From contig NZ_VSFA01000008.1 in the NCBI RefSeq assembly GCF_008119785.1, positions 90,345-154,344 on the forward strand: a stretch of 64,000 nt of DNA, written 5' to 3'. Position 1 is the first letter of the stretch; the number at the start of each line of letters is the position of its first letter. Below are positions 43,424 to 52,566 of this stretch, in pieces. The translations under genes and the position numbers were made by a program. This DNA is from Micromonospora sp. MP36. GTDB taxonomy: Bacteria > Actinomycetota > Actinomycetes > Mycobacteriales > Micromonosporaceae. The notes below the pieces were generated by a model. The model did not search any database, was not told the DNA's origin, and saw nothing but the letters and a program-made list of their open reading frames with translations.

Positions 43424-45838
43424 ATGCGGCCTCGCAGCGCCAATTTGCGGCTCAAGGTTATTGCTCTCCTCGCCTCACTCGTCGCCCTCTGGTCATTCGC
43501 GGCCTGGGTGACCCTGCGGGAAGGGGTGAACCTGCTGGGCGTGCAGACGGTCGACAGCCAGATCGTCTCCCCGAGCGAGCCCCTCCTCCTCGAGTTGCAG
43601 GTGGAGCGGCGCCTTGCCGTCGCCTACCTCGGTGAGCCCACGGCCGCGCGGCGGGAGGCGCTCGACGCCGCCCGCCGCACCGTCGACGAGGACGCCAACG
43701 CGTTCAAGGCCACGGCCCGCAGCTGGCGGGCCCGGCTGGCCAGCGACGCGGCCGCCGAACAGCACGTGGACGCGACGATCGCCGCGCTGGACGGGCTGAC
43801 GTCCATCCGCAAGTCCATCGACGACCGGTCCCTCGACCGGGCGAGCACCGCCGGTTCCTACACCGCGCTGATCGAGTCGCTGTTCCAGCTCTACGACTCC
43901 GTCGGCAGCCTCGACGACCCGGACATCCAGGAGGACACCCGGCACCTGATCGAGCTGTACCGGGTCCGGGAACTGATCTCGCAGGAGGACGCGCTCCTGT
44001 CGGGCGCGCTGGCCGCCGGCCGGATCACCGCCGCCGAGCAGATCCAGTTCACCCAGCTCGCCTCCGTGCAGCGGTACCTGGCCGGTCAGGTGGTGACCCA
44101 GCTGCGCCAACCTGACCAGTCGCAGTTCCGCCAGGTGATCACCAGCTCGGCGTTCGACAACCTGCGCCGCCTCGAGGACCGGATCATGTCCGGCGACCGC
44201 AAGCAGACCAGGCCGACCGTCGCCCCGGGGGAGTGGGACCGGGTCTCCAACACCGCCCTGACCGAGCTGCAGAACATGGTGCTCGACGCCGGTGACGCCG
44301 TCGTGGACCGGGCCGTGCCGGTCGGCGTGTGGGTGGTCGTCCGCCTGATCCTGGCCGCCGGTCTGGGTCTGCTCGCGGTCGTCGCGTCGATCATCGTCTC
44401 CATCACCACCGCCCGGGCCCTGATGGCCCAGCTGCAGCGGCTCCGCGACGCCGCCCACCAGCTCGCCGACGAGCGGCTGCCCAGCGTGGTCGAACGACTC
44501 GGCCACGGCGAGAACGTCGACGTCGCCGTCGAAGCACCACCGCTGGACTTCGGCTCCGACGAGATCGGGCAGGTCGGCCAGGCGTTCAACCGGGTCCAGG
44601 AAACGGCCATCCGCACCGCCGTGGAGCAGGCGGAGCTGCGGCGCAACGTGCGCGACGTCTTCCTCAGCCTCGCCCGGCGTACGCAGGGCCTCGTCCACCG
44701 CCAGGTGACCCTGCTCGACGCGATGGAGCGCCGCGAGCACGACGCCGACGAGCTGGAAGACCTGTTCCGCGTCGACCACCTCGCCACCCGTATGCGGCGC
44801 AACGCCGAGAACCTCATCGTGCTGTCCGGCGCGGCGCCCGGACGCGCCTGGCGCCGGGACGTGCCCATGATCGACGTGGCGCGCGCGGCGACGCAGGAGG
44901 TGGAGGACTACACACGGGTGAACGTCCTGCCGTTCGGCTCCGTCGGCCTGACCGGCCGGGCCGCCGGTGACGTCATCCACCTGCTCGCCGAGCTCATCGA
45001 GAACGCCCTGTCCTTCTCGCCGCCGAACACCGAGGTGGAGGTACGGGGACAGCTGGTGGCGCGCGGCTTCGTCATCGAGGTCGAGGACCGCGGCCTGGGC
45101 ATGAGCGAGGAGGAACTCGCCGAGGCCAACGACCGCATCGCCAACCCCACCGAGTTCAACCTGGCCAACGCCAACCAGCTGGGCCTGTTCGTGGTGAGCC
45201 ACCTCGCCCAGCGGCACGACCTCAGCGTCAACCTCAAGACCTCGCCGTACGGCGGCACCACCGCCGTCGTGCTCATCCCGATGGAGCTGGTGACCAGCGC
45301 CGAAGCCCTCACCTCCGGACCCGGCCGGGCCGGCGGTCCGTCCGCCGGCGAGCCCGCCGTGACCCCCGGCGGCGGCGGGCCCGCCGCCGCGGAACGGCGG
45401 GGGGCCGTCGCGGTGACCGAGCCCCCGCCGGCCCGCCAGCCCACCCTGGAGCTGCCGGCCGTCGGCACGCGGGAGCCGGTGCGCTCGGCCGCTGAGGACG
45501 CCGCACCCGTCGAGGACGCGGCGCCCGTTGCCGAGCCGGGCCGCGCGGAGGCCCCGCCCGTGCCGCGTCCCCGGCCCGCCGCGGACCGGACCCCGCAGGG
45601 ACTGCCGGTGCGGGTCCGGCAGGCGAGCCTCGCGCCACAACTGCGGGCCGACGCCGAACTGGCCGACGAGGCGCCCGCCGAGCCGGATTCGGGCCGGTCG
45701 CCGGAACAGATCCGCCAGATGATGAGCCGCTACCAGAGCGGCACACGTCGCGGACGCGACGACGCGCGTCTGCTCGACGACGAAGACGCACAGTCCCCGG
45801 CCGCTGACGATTCACCGACGGCCGGAACCGATCGGTAG
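43424..45838 (+). CDS. conservon sensor-kinase-like protein (CvnA type: NIT, HAMP, HATPase)
   Basis: An 804-residue membrane protein: a membrane span at about 9-30, an extracellular helical nitrate/nitrite-sensing-like (NIT) domain at about 45-285, a second span at about 295-325, HAMP, then an HATPase domain with N box HLLAELIENALSFSPP and G box EDRGLGMS. The C-terminal 170 residues are disordered and Pro/Ala/Glu-rich. The dimerisation region RRTQGLVHRQ lacks a standard HisKA motif, as in CvnA proteins. With the next three genes it forms the four-gene conservon known from Streptomyces, thought to act as a membrane-bound G-protein-like signalling complex. Confidence 0.9.
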   Translation: MRPRSANLRLKVIALLASLVALWSFAAWVTLREGVNLLGVQTVDSQIVSPSEPLLLELQVERRLAVAYLGEPTAARREALDAARRTVDEDANAFKATARSWRARLASDAAAEQHVDATIAALDGLTSIRKSIDDRSLDRASTAGSYTALIESLFQLYDSVGSLDDPDIQEDTRHLIELYRVRELISQEDALLSGALAAGRITAAEQIQFTQLASVQRYLAGQVVTQLRQPDQSQFRQVITSSAFDNLRRLEDRIMSGDRKQTRPTVAPGEWDRVSNTALTELQNMVLDAGDAVVDRAVPVGVWVVVRLILAAGLGLLAVVASIIVSITTARALMAQLQRLRDAAHQLADERLPSVVERLGHGENVDVAVEAPPLDFGSDEIGQVGQAFNRVQETAIRTAVEQAELRRNVRDVFLSLARRTQGLVHRQVTLLDAMERREHDADELEDLFRVDHLATRMRRNAENLIVLSGAAPGRAWRRDVPMIDVARAATQEVEDYTRVNVLPFGSVGLTGRAAGDVIHLLAELIENALSFSPPNTEVEVRGQLVARGFVIEVEDRGLGMSEEELAEANDRIANPTEFNLANANQLGLFVVSHLAQRHDLSVNLKTSPYGGTTAVVLIPMELVTSAEALTSGPGRAGGPSAGEPAVTPGGGGPAAAERRGAVAVTEPPPARQPTLELPAVGTREPVRSAAEDAAPVEDAAPVAEPGRAEAPPVPRPRPAADRTPQGLPVRVRQASLAPQLRADAELADEAPAEPDSGRSPEQIRQMMSRYQSGTRRGRDDARLLDDEDAQSPAADDSPTAGTDR

Positions 45839-45854
45839 AAAGAGGAACGAGCAC

Positions 45855-46274
45855 GTGCAGCAGCAGAACTCTTCGAGGTCCGATCTGGCCTGGCTGCTCG
45901 ACGACCTGGTCGGACGTGTCAAGCAGACCCAGCATGCCGTCGTGCTTTCGGTGGACGGCCTCCTGATGGCGTCCTCCGCCGGACTCAGCCGCGACGACGC
46001 GGAGCAACTGGCGGCGATCGCCTCCGGGATCCAGAGCCTCGCCAAGGGCGCCGGACGCCGCTTCGGTGGCGGACCCGTGCGCCAGACAGTCATCGAGATG
46101 CAGTCGTCGTTCCTGTTCGTCACGGCGGCCGGTCATGGTGCCTGCCTTGCGGTTCTCGCGGCCGAGGACGCCGACGTCGGGCTCGTCGCCTACGAGATGG
46201 CCATGATTGTTCAACGGGCCGGCAAGTTCCTCGCCGCCCCCGCCCGAGCCACCGTCCAGTTGTCGGGGAAGTAG
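45855..46274 (+). CDS. roadblock/LC7-domain protein (CvnB type)
   Basis: A 139-residue protein; GTG start with GAGGAACGAG upstream. The sequence LAWLLDDLVGRVKQTQHAVVLSVDGL and the later FLFVTAAGHGACLAVLA are typical roadblock/LC7 strands and helices. Roadblock proteins regulate small GTPases as GAP-like or scaffold partners, and the cognate GTPase is encoded two genes downstream. It is 16 bp from the kinase gene. Confidence 0.92.
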   Translation: MQQQNSSRSDLAWLLDDLVGRVKQTQHAVVLSVDGLLMASSAGLSRDDAEQLAAIASGIQSLAKGAGRRFGGGPVRQTVIEMQSSFLFVTAAGHGACLAVLAAEDADVGLVAYEMAMIVQRAGKFLAAPARATVQLSGK

Positions 46275-46282
46275 AGGCGCCC

Positions 46283-46660
46283 ATGACGAGGCCTGACGCC
46301 GAACCGCTGTGGGTCGATGACGAGGCCGGACCCGTGGTCCGGCCCTACGCCATGACCCGCGGCCGGGCCAGACCGAGGAACGGCTTCAACGTGATCTCAC
46401 TCGTGACCGCGGCTCGGGCGACCCCGCCCCTCGACGTCGGGCTGGTGCCGGAGCACGCGCGGATCATCGAGCTGTGCCAGCGGCCCCTCGCGCTGGCAGA
46501 GGTTGCCGCGCACCTGCACCTGCCGCTCGGCACGGTCCGCGTCCTGCTCGACGACCTGGTCGCCCGCCAGCTTGTGTACGTGTCCGAACCCCGTCCGCCC
46601 GCCACTCTCCCCGACGACAGCGTATTCGAGGCGCTCATTCATGGACTACGAGAACTCTGA
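46283..46660 (+). CDS. DUF742 protein (CvnC type)
   Basis: A 125-residue protein with the DUF742 signature VRPYAMTRGRARP and a C-terminal winged-helix-like stretch (RPLALAEVAAHLHLPLGTVRVLLDDL). It is an obligatory member of conservons, and its biochemical role is not settled. It overlaps the GTPase gene by 20 bp. Confidence 0.92.
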   Translation: MTRPDAEPLWVDDEAGPVVRPYAMTRGRARPRNGFNVISLVTAARATPPLDVGLVPEHARIIELCQRPLALAEVAAHLHLPLGTVRVLLDDLVARQLVYVSEPRPPATLPDDSVFEALIHGLREL

Positions 46661-47252
46661 CCGGGAGGATCGGACGATCCTGCCCACCGCCCTCAAGATC
46701 CTCATCGCGGGGGGCTTCGGCGTCGGCAAGACCACCCTCGTCGCAGCGGTCAGCGAAACCCAGCCGCTGCGTACCGAGGAGGTGCTCTCCGAGCGGGGCG
46801 TCGGCGTCGACGACCTCACCGGCGTGGAGGCGAAGTCCACCACCACGGTGGCGATGGACTTCGGCCGGATCACCTTCGGCGAGGATCTCGTGCTCTACCT
46901 GTTCGGCACCCCGGGACAGGACCGCTTCTGGTTCCTCTGGGACGAGCTGGCCCTCGGCGCCCTCGGCGCGGTGGTGCTCGCCGACACCCGCCGCCTGGCC
47001 GACTGCTTCCCGTCCATCGACTACTTCGAGAGTCAGGGCCTGCCGTTCATCGTCGCGGTGAACTGCTTCGACGGTGCCCGGCAGTACAGCCTCGAAGAGG
47101 TGCAGATGGCGTTGAACCTCGACCCGGACGTGCCGGTCATGCTGTGCGACGCCCGCAAGCGGGAGTCCAGCAAGGACGTGCTCATCACGCTGCTCCAGCA
47201 CGTGATGAAGGGGCGGGGCCTGACCCGCAAGCCCGAGACCGTGGGGTCCTGA
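46641..47252 (+). CDS. conservon GTPase (CvnD type)
   Basis: A 203-residue small GTPase of the Ras-like MglA/CvnD group. G1 is GGFGVGKTT, G3 is FGTPGQDRFW, and G4 is VNCFD in place of NKxD, as usual in CvnD. The ATG is inside the DUF742 gene end, so translation is coupled. It cycles between GTP and GDP states under control of the roadblock partner. Confidence 0.92.
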   Translation: MDYENSDREDRTILPTALKILIAGGFGVGKTTLVAAVSETQPLRTEEVLSERGVGVDDLTGVEAKSTTTVAMDFGRITFGEDLVLYLFGTPGQDRFWFLWDELALGALGAVVLADTRRLADCFPSIDYFESQGLPFIVAVNCFDGARQYSLEEVQMALNLDPDVPVMLCDARKRESSKDVLITLLQHVMKGRGLTRKPETVGS

Positions 47253-47286
47253 CGGTCGGCGTCTGACCAGCGGTCGGCCACACGGC

Positions 47287-47317
47287 TGACCGGCCGCGGC
47301 CGCCCGGCCGCCGGTCA
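47287..47317. terminator. possible terminator after the conservon
   Basis: TGACCGGC at 47287-47294 and GCCGGTCA at 47310-47317 form an 8-bp stem around a GC-rich loop, which can fold further, 35 bp after the GTPase stop. The rest of the gap to 47440 shows nothing else. Confidence 0.4.
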
Positions 47318-47440
47318 CCGGCAGGTGCCGCGGCTCGGCGCGCCCGGGCACGTACGCGTCGAGTTTGTCGCGTTGACCCTCGCGCCGCGCTGGCGCTTTG
47401 GCCTGGCCGTCGAATCGGTGGCTTGGTCGCCGCGCGGGCC

Positions 47441-47785
47441 TCAGATGGTGACCGGGTGGCGCGGCTCGTAGAGGCCGAGCTCCCCACCGCCGGGCAGCCG
47501 CAGCGCGGTGCGCAGCCCCCACCGCTCCTCGGTGATCGGGATCGTGAACTCGACGCCCTTCGCCGCCAGCTCGGCCATGGTCGCCCCGACGTCGTCGCAC
47601 ATCAGAAACAGCTCGTGGGCCGGCTCGCCGTCGGTCGGGTGCAGGGCGAGCTCGGCCGGCGGCAGCCGGAAGATGAGCCAACCGTGACCGGCGTCGACGT
47701 AGTGATAGCCGAGCGTGTCCCGGAAGAAGGCCCGGTCCCCCTCCGGGTCGCGGCTGTAAATGATCACATGAGCACCATTGATCAC
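47441..47785 (-). CDS. VOC/glyoxalase-fold protein
   Basis: A 114-residue protein of the vicinal-oxygen-chelate fold: an N-terminal VIIYSRDPEGDRAFFRDTLGY, then HGWLIFRLPPAELALHP and a C-terminal LPGGGELGLYEPRHP. It is a single-domain VOC protein that should dimerise. The reaction is unknown; it could be a small-molecule resistance protein. The GTG start overlaps the TGA of a permease remnant upstream (GTGA). Confidence 0.78.
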   Translation of the reverse strand: MINGAHVIIYSRDPEGDRAFFRDTLGYHYVDAGHGWLIFRLPPAELALHPTDGEPAHELFLMCDDVGATMAELAAKGVEFTIPITEERWGLRTALRLPGGGELGLYEPRHPVTI

Positions 47786-47920
47786 GCGTCGACCATAACG
47801 GCGCCACGGAAGGCGCGCAGGCCGATCGCGGCGACCGCCCCGGCGAGAGCACCGATCAGCAGGGTCGCGCCGACCCCACCGGCCATCGCCCAGGCCGGCG
47901 CTGTGGCTACAGCTGAGACG
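47782..47920 (-). pseudogene. remnant of an FtsX-type permease C-terminus
   Basis: Read leftward, this piece encodes [19 protein letters not shown] followed by AVAAIGLRAFRGAVMVDA and a stop. It closely matches the C-terminus of the intact permease gene 300 bp away ([19 protein letters not shown]). The DNA is also clearly similar between about 47840-47900 and 48155-48215. No upstream part of a permease gene is present. It is a decayed duplicate whose stop still overlaps the VOC start. Confidence 0.72.
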
Positions 47921-48091
47921 TCGCCCAGCAGTCGCCGTGCGGGAGAAACCGCTACAGCCACGTCCGATGTGCACAGAATTCCTCCCGTGGATTAAGGGAA
48001 CGAGCCGGCGACGAAGTGTGGACAACGAGCATGGTCTTGGCGGGTTGTGGCCGGCGATCGACCACAACCCGCCAACTCCGTAAGGCGCTCC

Positions 48092-49300
48092 TCAGGGTGT
48101 GGCGAGCGCCTCGGTCGGGGCGAGCCGGGCGGCGCGGATCGCCGGGTAGAGCCCGGCGAGGGCGCCGATCAGCAGGGTCGCACCGACTCCGCCGGCCACT
48201 GCCCAGACCGGCACCACCGCCGGCCACGACTGGGAGAGGGCGTAACCGGCGGTGACCCCGGCGCCCAGCAGCACCCCGCCGACCCCGCCGAGGGCGGACA
48301 GCAGCAGCGACTCGGCCAGGAACTGGGTACGGACCTGGCCGCGGGTGGCGCCGAGCGACCGGCGCAGGCCGATCTCCGGGCGCCGTTCCAGCACCGAGAT
48401 GACCATCGTGTTCGCCACCCCGACGCCACCGACCAGCAGGGCGACCGCGCCGAGTCCGAGCAGCAGCCCGGTGAACGCCTCGTCGGTGGCCTGCTTCGCG
48501 GCGAGCGCGTCGGACGGCCGCGCCACCTTCACCTCGTTCGGCGCCTCCGGGTTCGCCGTGGCGCCGAGCACCGCGCGTACCGCCTCGACCGCCGCGTCGG
48601 CGGTGCGGGTGTAGACGGTGGTCGGGTGCCCGTCGAAGTCCAGGTACGACCTCGCGGCGTCCCAACCGACCAGCGCGGACAGGTCCAGCTCCGGGGCCAG
48701 CGGCGCGGCAGCCAGGATCCCCACCACGGTGAACCAGCGTCCACCGAGCTGGACCTGCACGTCCGGTCCGGCGGCGCCGATCCCGAGCCGCCGCGCCGTG
48801 GCGGCGCCGAGCACCACCGCCGGGTAGCGGGCGGTGGCGGCGTTCAGCCAGGTGCCGCTGGCCACCTCCAGCCCGACCGTGTCGTGCAGCTCCAGGCTGG
48901 CGGCCCGGGCCGCGATCCCGCCGCTCTCGCCGCGGGGGATCAGGTCCGAGCGGTACACCTTCGTGTCGGCCAGCAGCGCGGTGGCGGCCACCGCCCGCAC
49001 CGGCCCGATCCGCCCGATCATGGACACCGACTCCTCCGGCAGTTGGGCGTTGTCGCCGAAGAGCGTGTTGCCCGGGCTGACCGTGAGCAGGTTGGTGCCG
49101 AGTTGGGCGAGGGTGCGGTCCAGCTCCGCCCGGGACGACGCGGAGATCCCGACCACCGCGACCATGGCGGCGATCCCGATGGCGATGCCCAGCGCGGACA
49201 GGAAGGCGCGCAGCGGCCGCGTGCGCAGCCCGACCCCGCCGACCCGCAGGACGTCCCGCGGGCGCAGGCGGGCGGGCGCCAGCCGTACCGGCGCGCTCAC
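48092..49300 (-). CDS. MacB/FtsX-type ABC permease
   Basis: A 402-residue permease with the MacB/FtsX four-span layout: one N-terminal span (about 27-50), a large extracytoplasmic MacB_PCD-like domain, and three C-terminal spans. Motifs include the conserved [28 protein letters not shown] loop region. The GTG start overlaps the ATPase stop. With the adaptor and ATPase it forms a tripartite export-type system like those for antibiotics, lipoproteins or peptides in Gram-positive bacteria. Confidence 0.9.
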   Translation of the reverse strand: MSAPVRLAPARLRPRDVLRVGGVGLRTRPLRAFLSALGIAIGIAAMVAVVGISASSRAELDRTLAQLGTNLLTVSPGNTLFGDNAQLPEESVSMIGRIGPVRAVAATALLADTKVYRSDLIPRGESGGIAARAASLELHDTVGLEVASGTWLNAATARYPAVVLGAATARRLGIGAAGPDVQVQLGGRWFTVVGILAAAPLAPELDLSALVGWDAARSYLDFDGHPTTVYTRTADAAVEAVRAVLGATANPEAPNEVKVARPSDALAAKQATDEAFTGLLLGLGAVALLVGGVGVANTMVISVLERRPEIGLRRSLGATRGQVRTQFLAESLLLSALGGVGGVLLGAGVTAGYALSQSWPAVVPVWAVAGGVGATLLIGALAGLYPAIRAARLAPTEALATP

Positions 49301-49992
49301 GCTGCTACTCCCACGGGACGGTGGTCGGCGACGATCCGGCCGTCGCGCATCTGCACCCGGCGGGGCAGGCCGGCCGCGATCTCCAGGTCGTGGGTGATCA
49401 CCACGATGGTGGTCCCGGCCGCGTGCAGGTCGCGCAGCAGCGCCAGCACCCCGGCACCGGACGCGGAGTCCAGGTTGCCGGTCGGTTCGTCCGCCAGCAG
49501 CAGCGCGGGAGCACCGACCACCGCCCGGGCGATCGCCACCCGCTGCCGCTCGCCGCCGGACAGTTCGTGCGGCCGGTGGTCGAGCCGGTGCCCCAGCCCC
49601 ACCCGGTCCAGCGCGGCCTCCGCGCGCCGCCGCCGCTCCCGCAGGGGTACGCCCGCGTAGAGCAGCCCGTCGGCGACGTTGTCCCGCACCGGCACGTTCG
49701 GCGCCAGGTGGAACTGCTGGAAGACGAAGCCGATCCGGGACGACCGGAGCGCGGAGAGCTGCCGGTCGGCGAGGGCGGCCACGTCGTGACCGTCGATGCG
49801 TACCCGGCCCGTGGAGGGGCGGTCCAGGGTGCCGATCAGGTGCAGCATGGTGGACTTGCCTGACCCGGACGGGCCGACGATGGCGACCAGCTCGCCGTAC
49901 CGGACGGTCAACGACGCCCCGTCGAGGGCCCGTACGCCGCCGGGGTAGACCTTGGTCACGTCGGCCAGCTCCACCACCGCGTCGCCGGTCAC
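49297..49992 (-). CDS. MacB/LolD-type ABC transporter ATPase
   Basis: A 231-residue ATPase: Walker [11 protein letters not shown]-loop in [10 protein letters not shown], signature [14 protein letters not shown], Walker [13 protein letters not shown] and the switch His in VITHD. This is the MacB/LolD/FtsE subfamily. GTG start; the gene overlaps both the adaptor and the permease genes by 4 bp. Confidence 0.94.
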   Translation of the reverse strand: MTGDAVVELADVTKVYPGGVRALDGASLTVRYGELVAIVGPSGSGKSTMLHLIGTLDRPSTGRVRIDGHDVAALADRQLSALRSSRIGFVFQQFHLAPNVPVRDNVADGLLYAGVPLRERRRRAEAALDRVGLGHRLDHRPHELSGGERQRVAIARAVVGAPALLLADEPTGNLDSASGAGVLALLRDLHAAGTTIVVITHDLEIAAGLPRRVQMRDGRIVADHRPVGVAA

Positions 49993-51233
49993 GTCGGCAT
50001 CCCCACGGTCGCCCCCTCGACGAGCCCGGCGCCGGAGACCTCCACCCGGCCGGACGCGAACAACCCCGTCTCCACGGCGATGATCCGGGTGGTGGAGCCC
50101 TCGACCAGCTGCACGCCGTAGCCGCCCTCGGCAAGCGCCAGCAGCGCGGCGACCGGCACGGTCAGCACGTCCCGGCGCTCGGCGGCGGTGAACGCCACCT
50201 TGGCCGAGGCCTGCTCGAAACCTGTCAGCGCCTTCGGGTCGGCCACGGTCACGGTGACCTCGATCTTCGTCTCCGGGTCGCCCTGGCCGCCCGCCCCGCC
50301 GCCGGTGCCGGTGTCGATCACCGTCTCCGTGGCGGAGACCGTCCCGGCGACGTCCTTGCCGTTGGGCAGCGTGACGGTCACCTTGCTGCCGCGCTTGGCC
50401 AGCCGCTCGTCGTCGACGTCGAGGGAGACGGTCACCACCCGGGCGGTGCCGGTGTAGGTGAGCACCGCCTGGCCGGGCTGCGCCGGATCGCCGAGATCCG
50501 CCTCGTGGCCGTCCACCCGGACCGCGCCGTCGGCGTAGACGACCCGGCCCAGCTCGACCCGGCCGGTCTCGGGCAGGCCGAGGTCGTCCTGCCACTGACG
50601 CACCGCGTCCGCGGTCGCCGAGGTGTAGTCGTCGTCGACGGTGAACCCGGAGTAGCCGAGCGCCTTCAGGTTCTCCTCGAACTGCCGCACGTCGGCACCG
50701 GACAGGCCGGGCGCCAGCGTCCGGTACGCCGGCAGCCGCCCGTACAGCAGCAGCACCTCGGCGTTGTCGACCGCGAACAGCGGCTTGCCGCGGCTGACCT
50801 GGCTGCCGGTGGCGGCCAGCGCGGTGATCGTGCCGCCGGTGCGCAGCGTCGCGGTGCGGGTGGCGCCGTAGCCGAGTTCCCCGTCGAAGCTCTCCGAGTC
50901 GACCAGGGTCTGCCGGGTGACCTCGGCGGTCGCCGGTGGCAGCCCGCCGCTGGCCGGCGTACCCCCGCTGCGCCCCTCGACCCCGACGGCGGCCGCCACG
51001 CCCGCGGCGGCGGCGACCACCACCGCGGAGGCGATCACGATCGGCGTACGCGCGCGGCGGCGGCGACGGCCGCGCCCGGCGGACCCGGCGGCCGGCGCGG
51101 TGGCGCCGGCGCGCACGGGGCCTGCTTCTGTTCGCGACTGCGGGGCTCGCAAACCCGGCTCACTCGCGCTCACGAGCCCTGCTTCTGTTTGCGATTGCGG
51201 GGCTCGCAAATCCGGCTCACTCCTCGCGGTCAC
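49989..51233 (-). CDS. HlyD/MacA-like membrane-fusion adaptor with peptidoglycan-binding-like domain
   Basis: A 414-residue protein. The cytoplasmic N-terminus carries two copies of an 18-19-residue repeat (containing [11 protein letters not shown] and [11 protein letters not shown]), then an Arg-rich stretch and one membrane span at about 65-87. Extracytoplasmic parts include an adaptor hairpin region, a PG_binding_1-like motif ([20 protein letters not shown]...TADAVRQWQ), and beta-barrel segments. It should link the ABC permease to the cell wall or substrate. GTG start overlapping the lipoprotein gene stop. Confidence 0.83.
   Translation of the reverse strand: MTARSEPDLRAPQSQTEAGLVSASEPGLRAPQSRTEAGPVRAGATAPAAGSAGRGRRRRRARTPIVIASAVVVAAAAGVAAAVGVEGRSGGTPASGGLPPATAEVTRQTLVDSESFDGELGYGATRTATLRTGGTITALAATGSQVSRGKPLFAVDNAEVLLLYGRLPAYRTLAPGLSGADVRQFEENLKALGYSGFTVDDDYTSATADAVRQWQDDLGLPETGRVELGRVVYADGAVRVDGHEADLGDPAQPGQAVLTYTGTARVVTVSLDVDDERLAKRGSKVTVTLPNGKDVAGTVSATETVIDTGTGGGAGGQGDPETKIEVTVTVADPKALTGFEQASAKVAFTAAERRDVLTVPVAALLALAEGGYGVQLVEGSTTRIIAVETGLFASGRVEVSGAGLVEGATVGMPT
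51117..51233. repeat. tandem 50-55-bp direct repeat with internal hairpin
   Basis: Two copies, about 51119-51171 and 51178-51229, share ctgcttctgtt, gcggggctcgcaaa and ccggctcactc. Each folds into a hairpin: ttcgcga/tcgcaaa in the first (one G-U wobble on the minus-strand RNA) and tttgcga/tcgcaaa in the second. They lie in frame inside the adaptor gene's 5' end. Confidence 0.7.
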
Positions 51234-51778
51234 TGTGTCCTCTTCATCAGCAGCGGCGCGCCGTCCTGCCGGCACTTCTCCATGGCGGCCTGCACCGTCG
51301 GGTTCTTCGGGTCGAAGCCGTCGCCGGTGAGCTCGATGGCGCCGTCCGGGCCCGGGTCCGGGAAGTCCGGCACGCCGTTCTCCCGCATGCACCGGGCGAG
51401 CTGCCGTACCTTCTCCACCTGCTCCGCGTCGAGCTTGATCTCCTTGCCGCCATTGGGCATCAGGCTGCGGCACTTCTCCATGGCCGCCTGTCCCTTCGCC
51501 TTGTCAGCTCCGTCCGGCATGCGGATGCGGACCTTGCCGTCGGCGATCTCGGGGTCCGGGAAGTCCGGCAGCCCGTTCTCCCGCATGCACTTGGCGAACT
51601 CGCGCTGCCGGTCCTCGTCGCTGACCGGGACGACGCTGGCGCTGGGCGAGGCACTGGCCGCACCACCGCCGGCCGTGGCCACCTGCTCCCCGTCCGAACC
51701 GGCACGCGCGCAGCCAGCGAGCGCGAGCCCGCACAGCAGGGGCAGGACGAGCAGTGTGCCCGACATTCGTCGGCGCAT
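51230..51778 (-). CDS. lipoprotein with duplicated CMRENGxPDFPDP motif
   Basis: A 182-residue lipoprotein: signal peptide with lipobox LALAGC, a Ser/Ala-rich spacer, then two homologous units, each with AKCMRENGLPDFPDP or ARCMRENGVPDFPDP followed by a conserved MEKCR. The four Cys residues may form disulfides, one per repeat. Such proteins often precede HlyD/MacB-like export genes in actinomycetes, so it probably acts with this transporter as an extracellular sensor or substrate-binding part. It is the first gene of the leftward operon. Confidence 0.8.
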   Translation of the reverse strand: MRRRMSGTLLVLPLLCGLALAGCARAGSDGEQVATAGGGAASASPSASVVPVSDEDRQREFAKCMRENGLPDFPDPEIADGKVRIRMPDGADKAKGQAAMEKCRSLMPNGGKEIKLDAEQVEKVRQLARCMRENGVPDFPDPGPDGAIELTGDGFDPKNPTVQAAMEKCRQDGAPLLMKRTQ

Positions 51779-51909
51779 CGCACAACTCCTTCCTTCGGGC
51801 CGGCGTGGATCGCCGGCCGATACGGACGAGTCGACCGCAGCGGCGGTATCCGGGGCGTAACCGTCGGTGTTAACGCCGTGGTTATCCGCGGCCGCGTCAC
51901 CATGGGACG
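51779..51909. promoter_or_regulatory. divergent promoter/operator between the export operon and its two-component system
   Basis: This 131-bp gap holds TAACC (51858-51862), GTTAAC (51869-51874) and GGTTA (51880-51884): three related half-sites about one helical turn apart. It is a plausible binding site for the OmpR-type regulator encoded at 51910. An AAGGAAGGAGT ribosome site for the lipoprotein lies at its left end. Confidence 0.5.
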
Positions 51910-52566
51910 GTGCGAGTGCTTGTGGTCGAGGACGAGACGCTGCTGGCCGACTCCATCGCCGAGTGGCTGCGCCGGGAAGCGTTCGCGGTGGACGTCGCCT
52001 ACGACGGGGACGCCGCGCTGGAACGGCTCGGCATCACCGACTACGACGTCGTGGTGCTCGATCGGGACCTGCCGGTGGTGCACGGCGACGACGTCTGCCG
52101 GGCGGTGGTCGACAGCGGCGGCGAGACGCGGGTGCTGATGCTGACCGCCGCCGCGGCCGTCCGGGAACGGGTGGCCGGCCTGGCCCTCGGCGCCGACGAC
52201 TACCTGGTCAAACCGTTCGCGCTGGTCGAACTCTCCGCCCGGGTGCACGCGCTGGCCCGGCGGGCCCGCCCGGCCGCCCCGCCGAAGCTCAGCCGCGCCG
52301 GCATCGTGGTCGACCCGGCCCGGCGCGAGGTCTACCGCGACGGCCGGTACGTCGCGCTGTCCCGCAAGGAGTTCGCGGTGCTCGCCGAACTCGTCCGGGC
52401 CGGCGGGACGGTGGTCTCCGCCGAGGAACTGCTGGAACGGGCCTGGGACGAGCACATCGACCCGTTCACCAACGTGGTACGGGTGACCGTGATGAAGCTG
52501 CGCCGCAAGCTCGGCGACCCGCAGGTGGTCGAGACGGTGCCGGGAGTGGGGTATCAGATCCGGTGA
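51910..52566 (+). CDS. OmpR/PhoB-type response regulator
   Basis: A 218-residue regulator: receiver with VVEDE, phosphoacceptor Asp51 in VVVLDRDLP and Lys in YLVKPF; C-terminal winged helix with LSRKEFAVLAELVRAGG and VVRVTVMKLRRKLGDP. GTG start. It overlaps the kinase gene by 4 bp and is divergent from the export operon, which it most likely controls. Confidence 0.94.
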   Translation: MRVLVVEDETLLADSIAEWLRREAFAVDVAYDGDAALERLGITDYDVVVLDRDLPVVHGDDVCRAVVDSGGETRVLMLTAAAAVRERVAGLALGADDYLVKPFALVELSARVHALARRARPAAPPKLSRAGIVVDPARREVYRDGRYVALSRKEFAVLAELVRAGGTVVSAEELLERAWDEHIDPFTNVVRVTVMKLRRKLGDPQVVETVPGVGYQIR

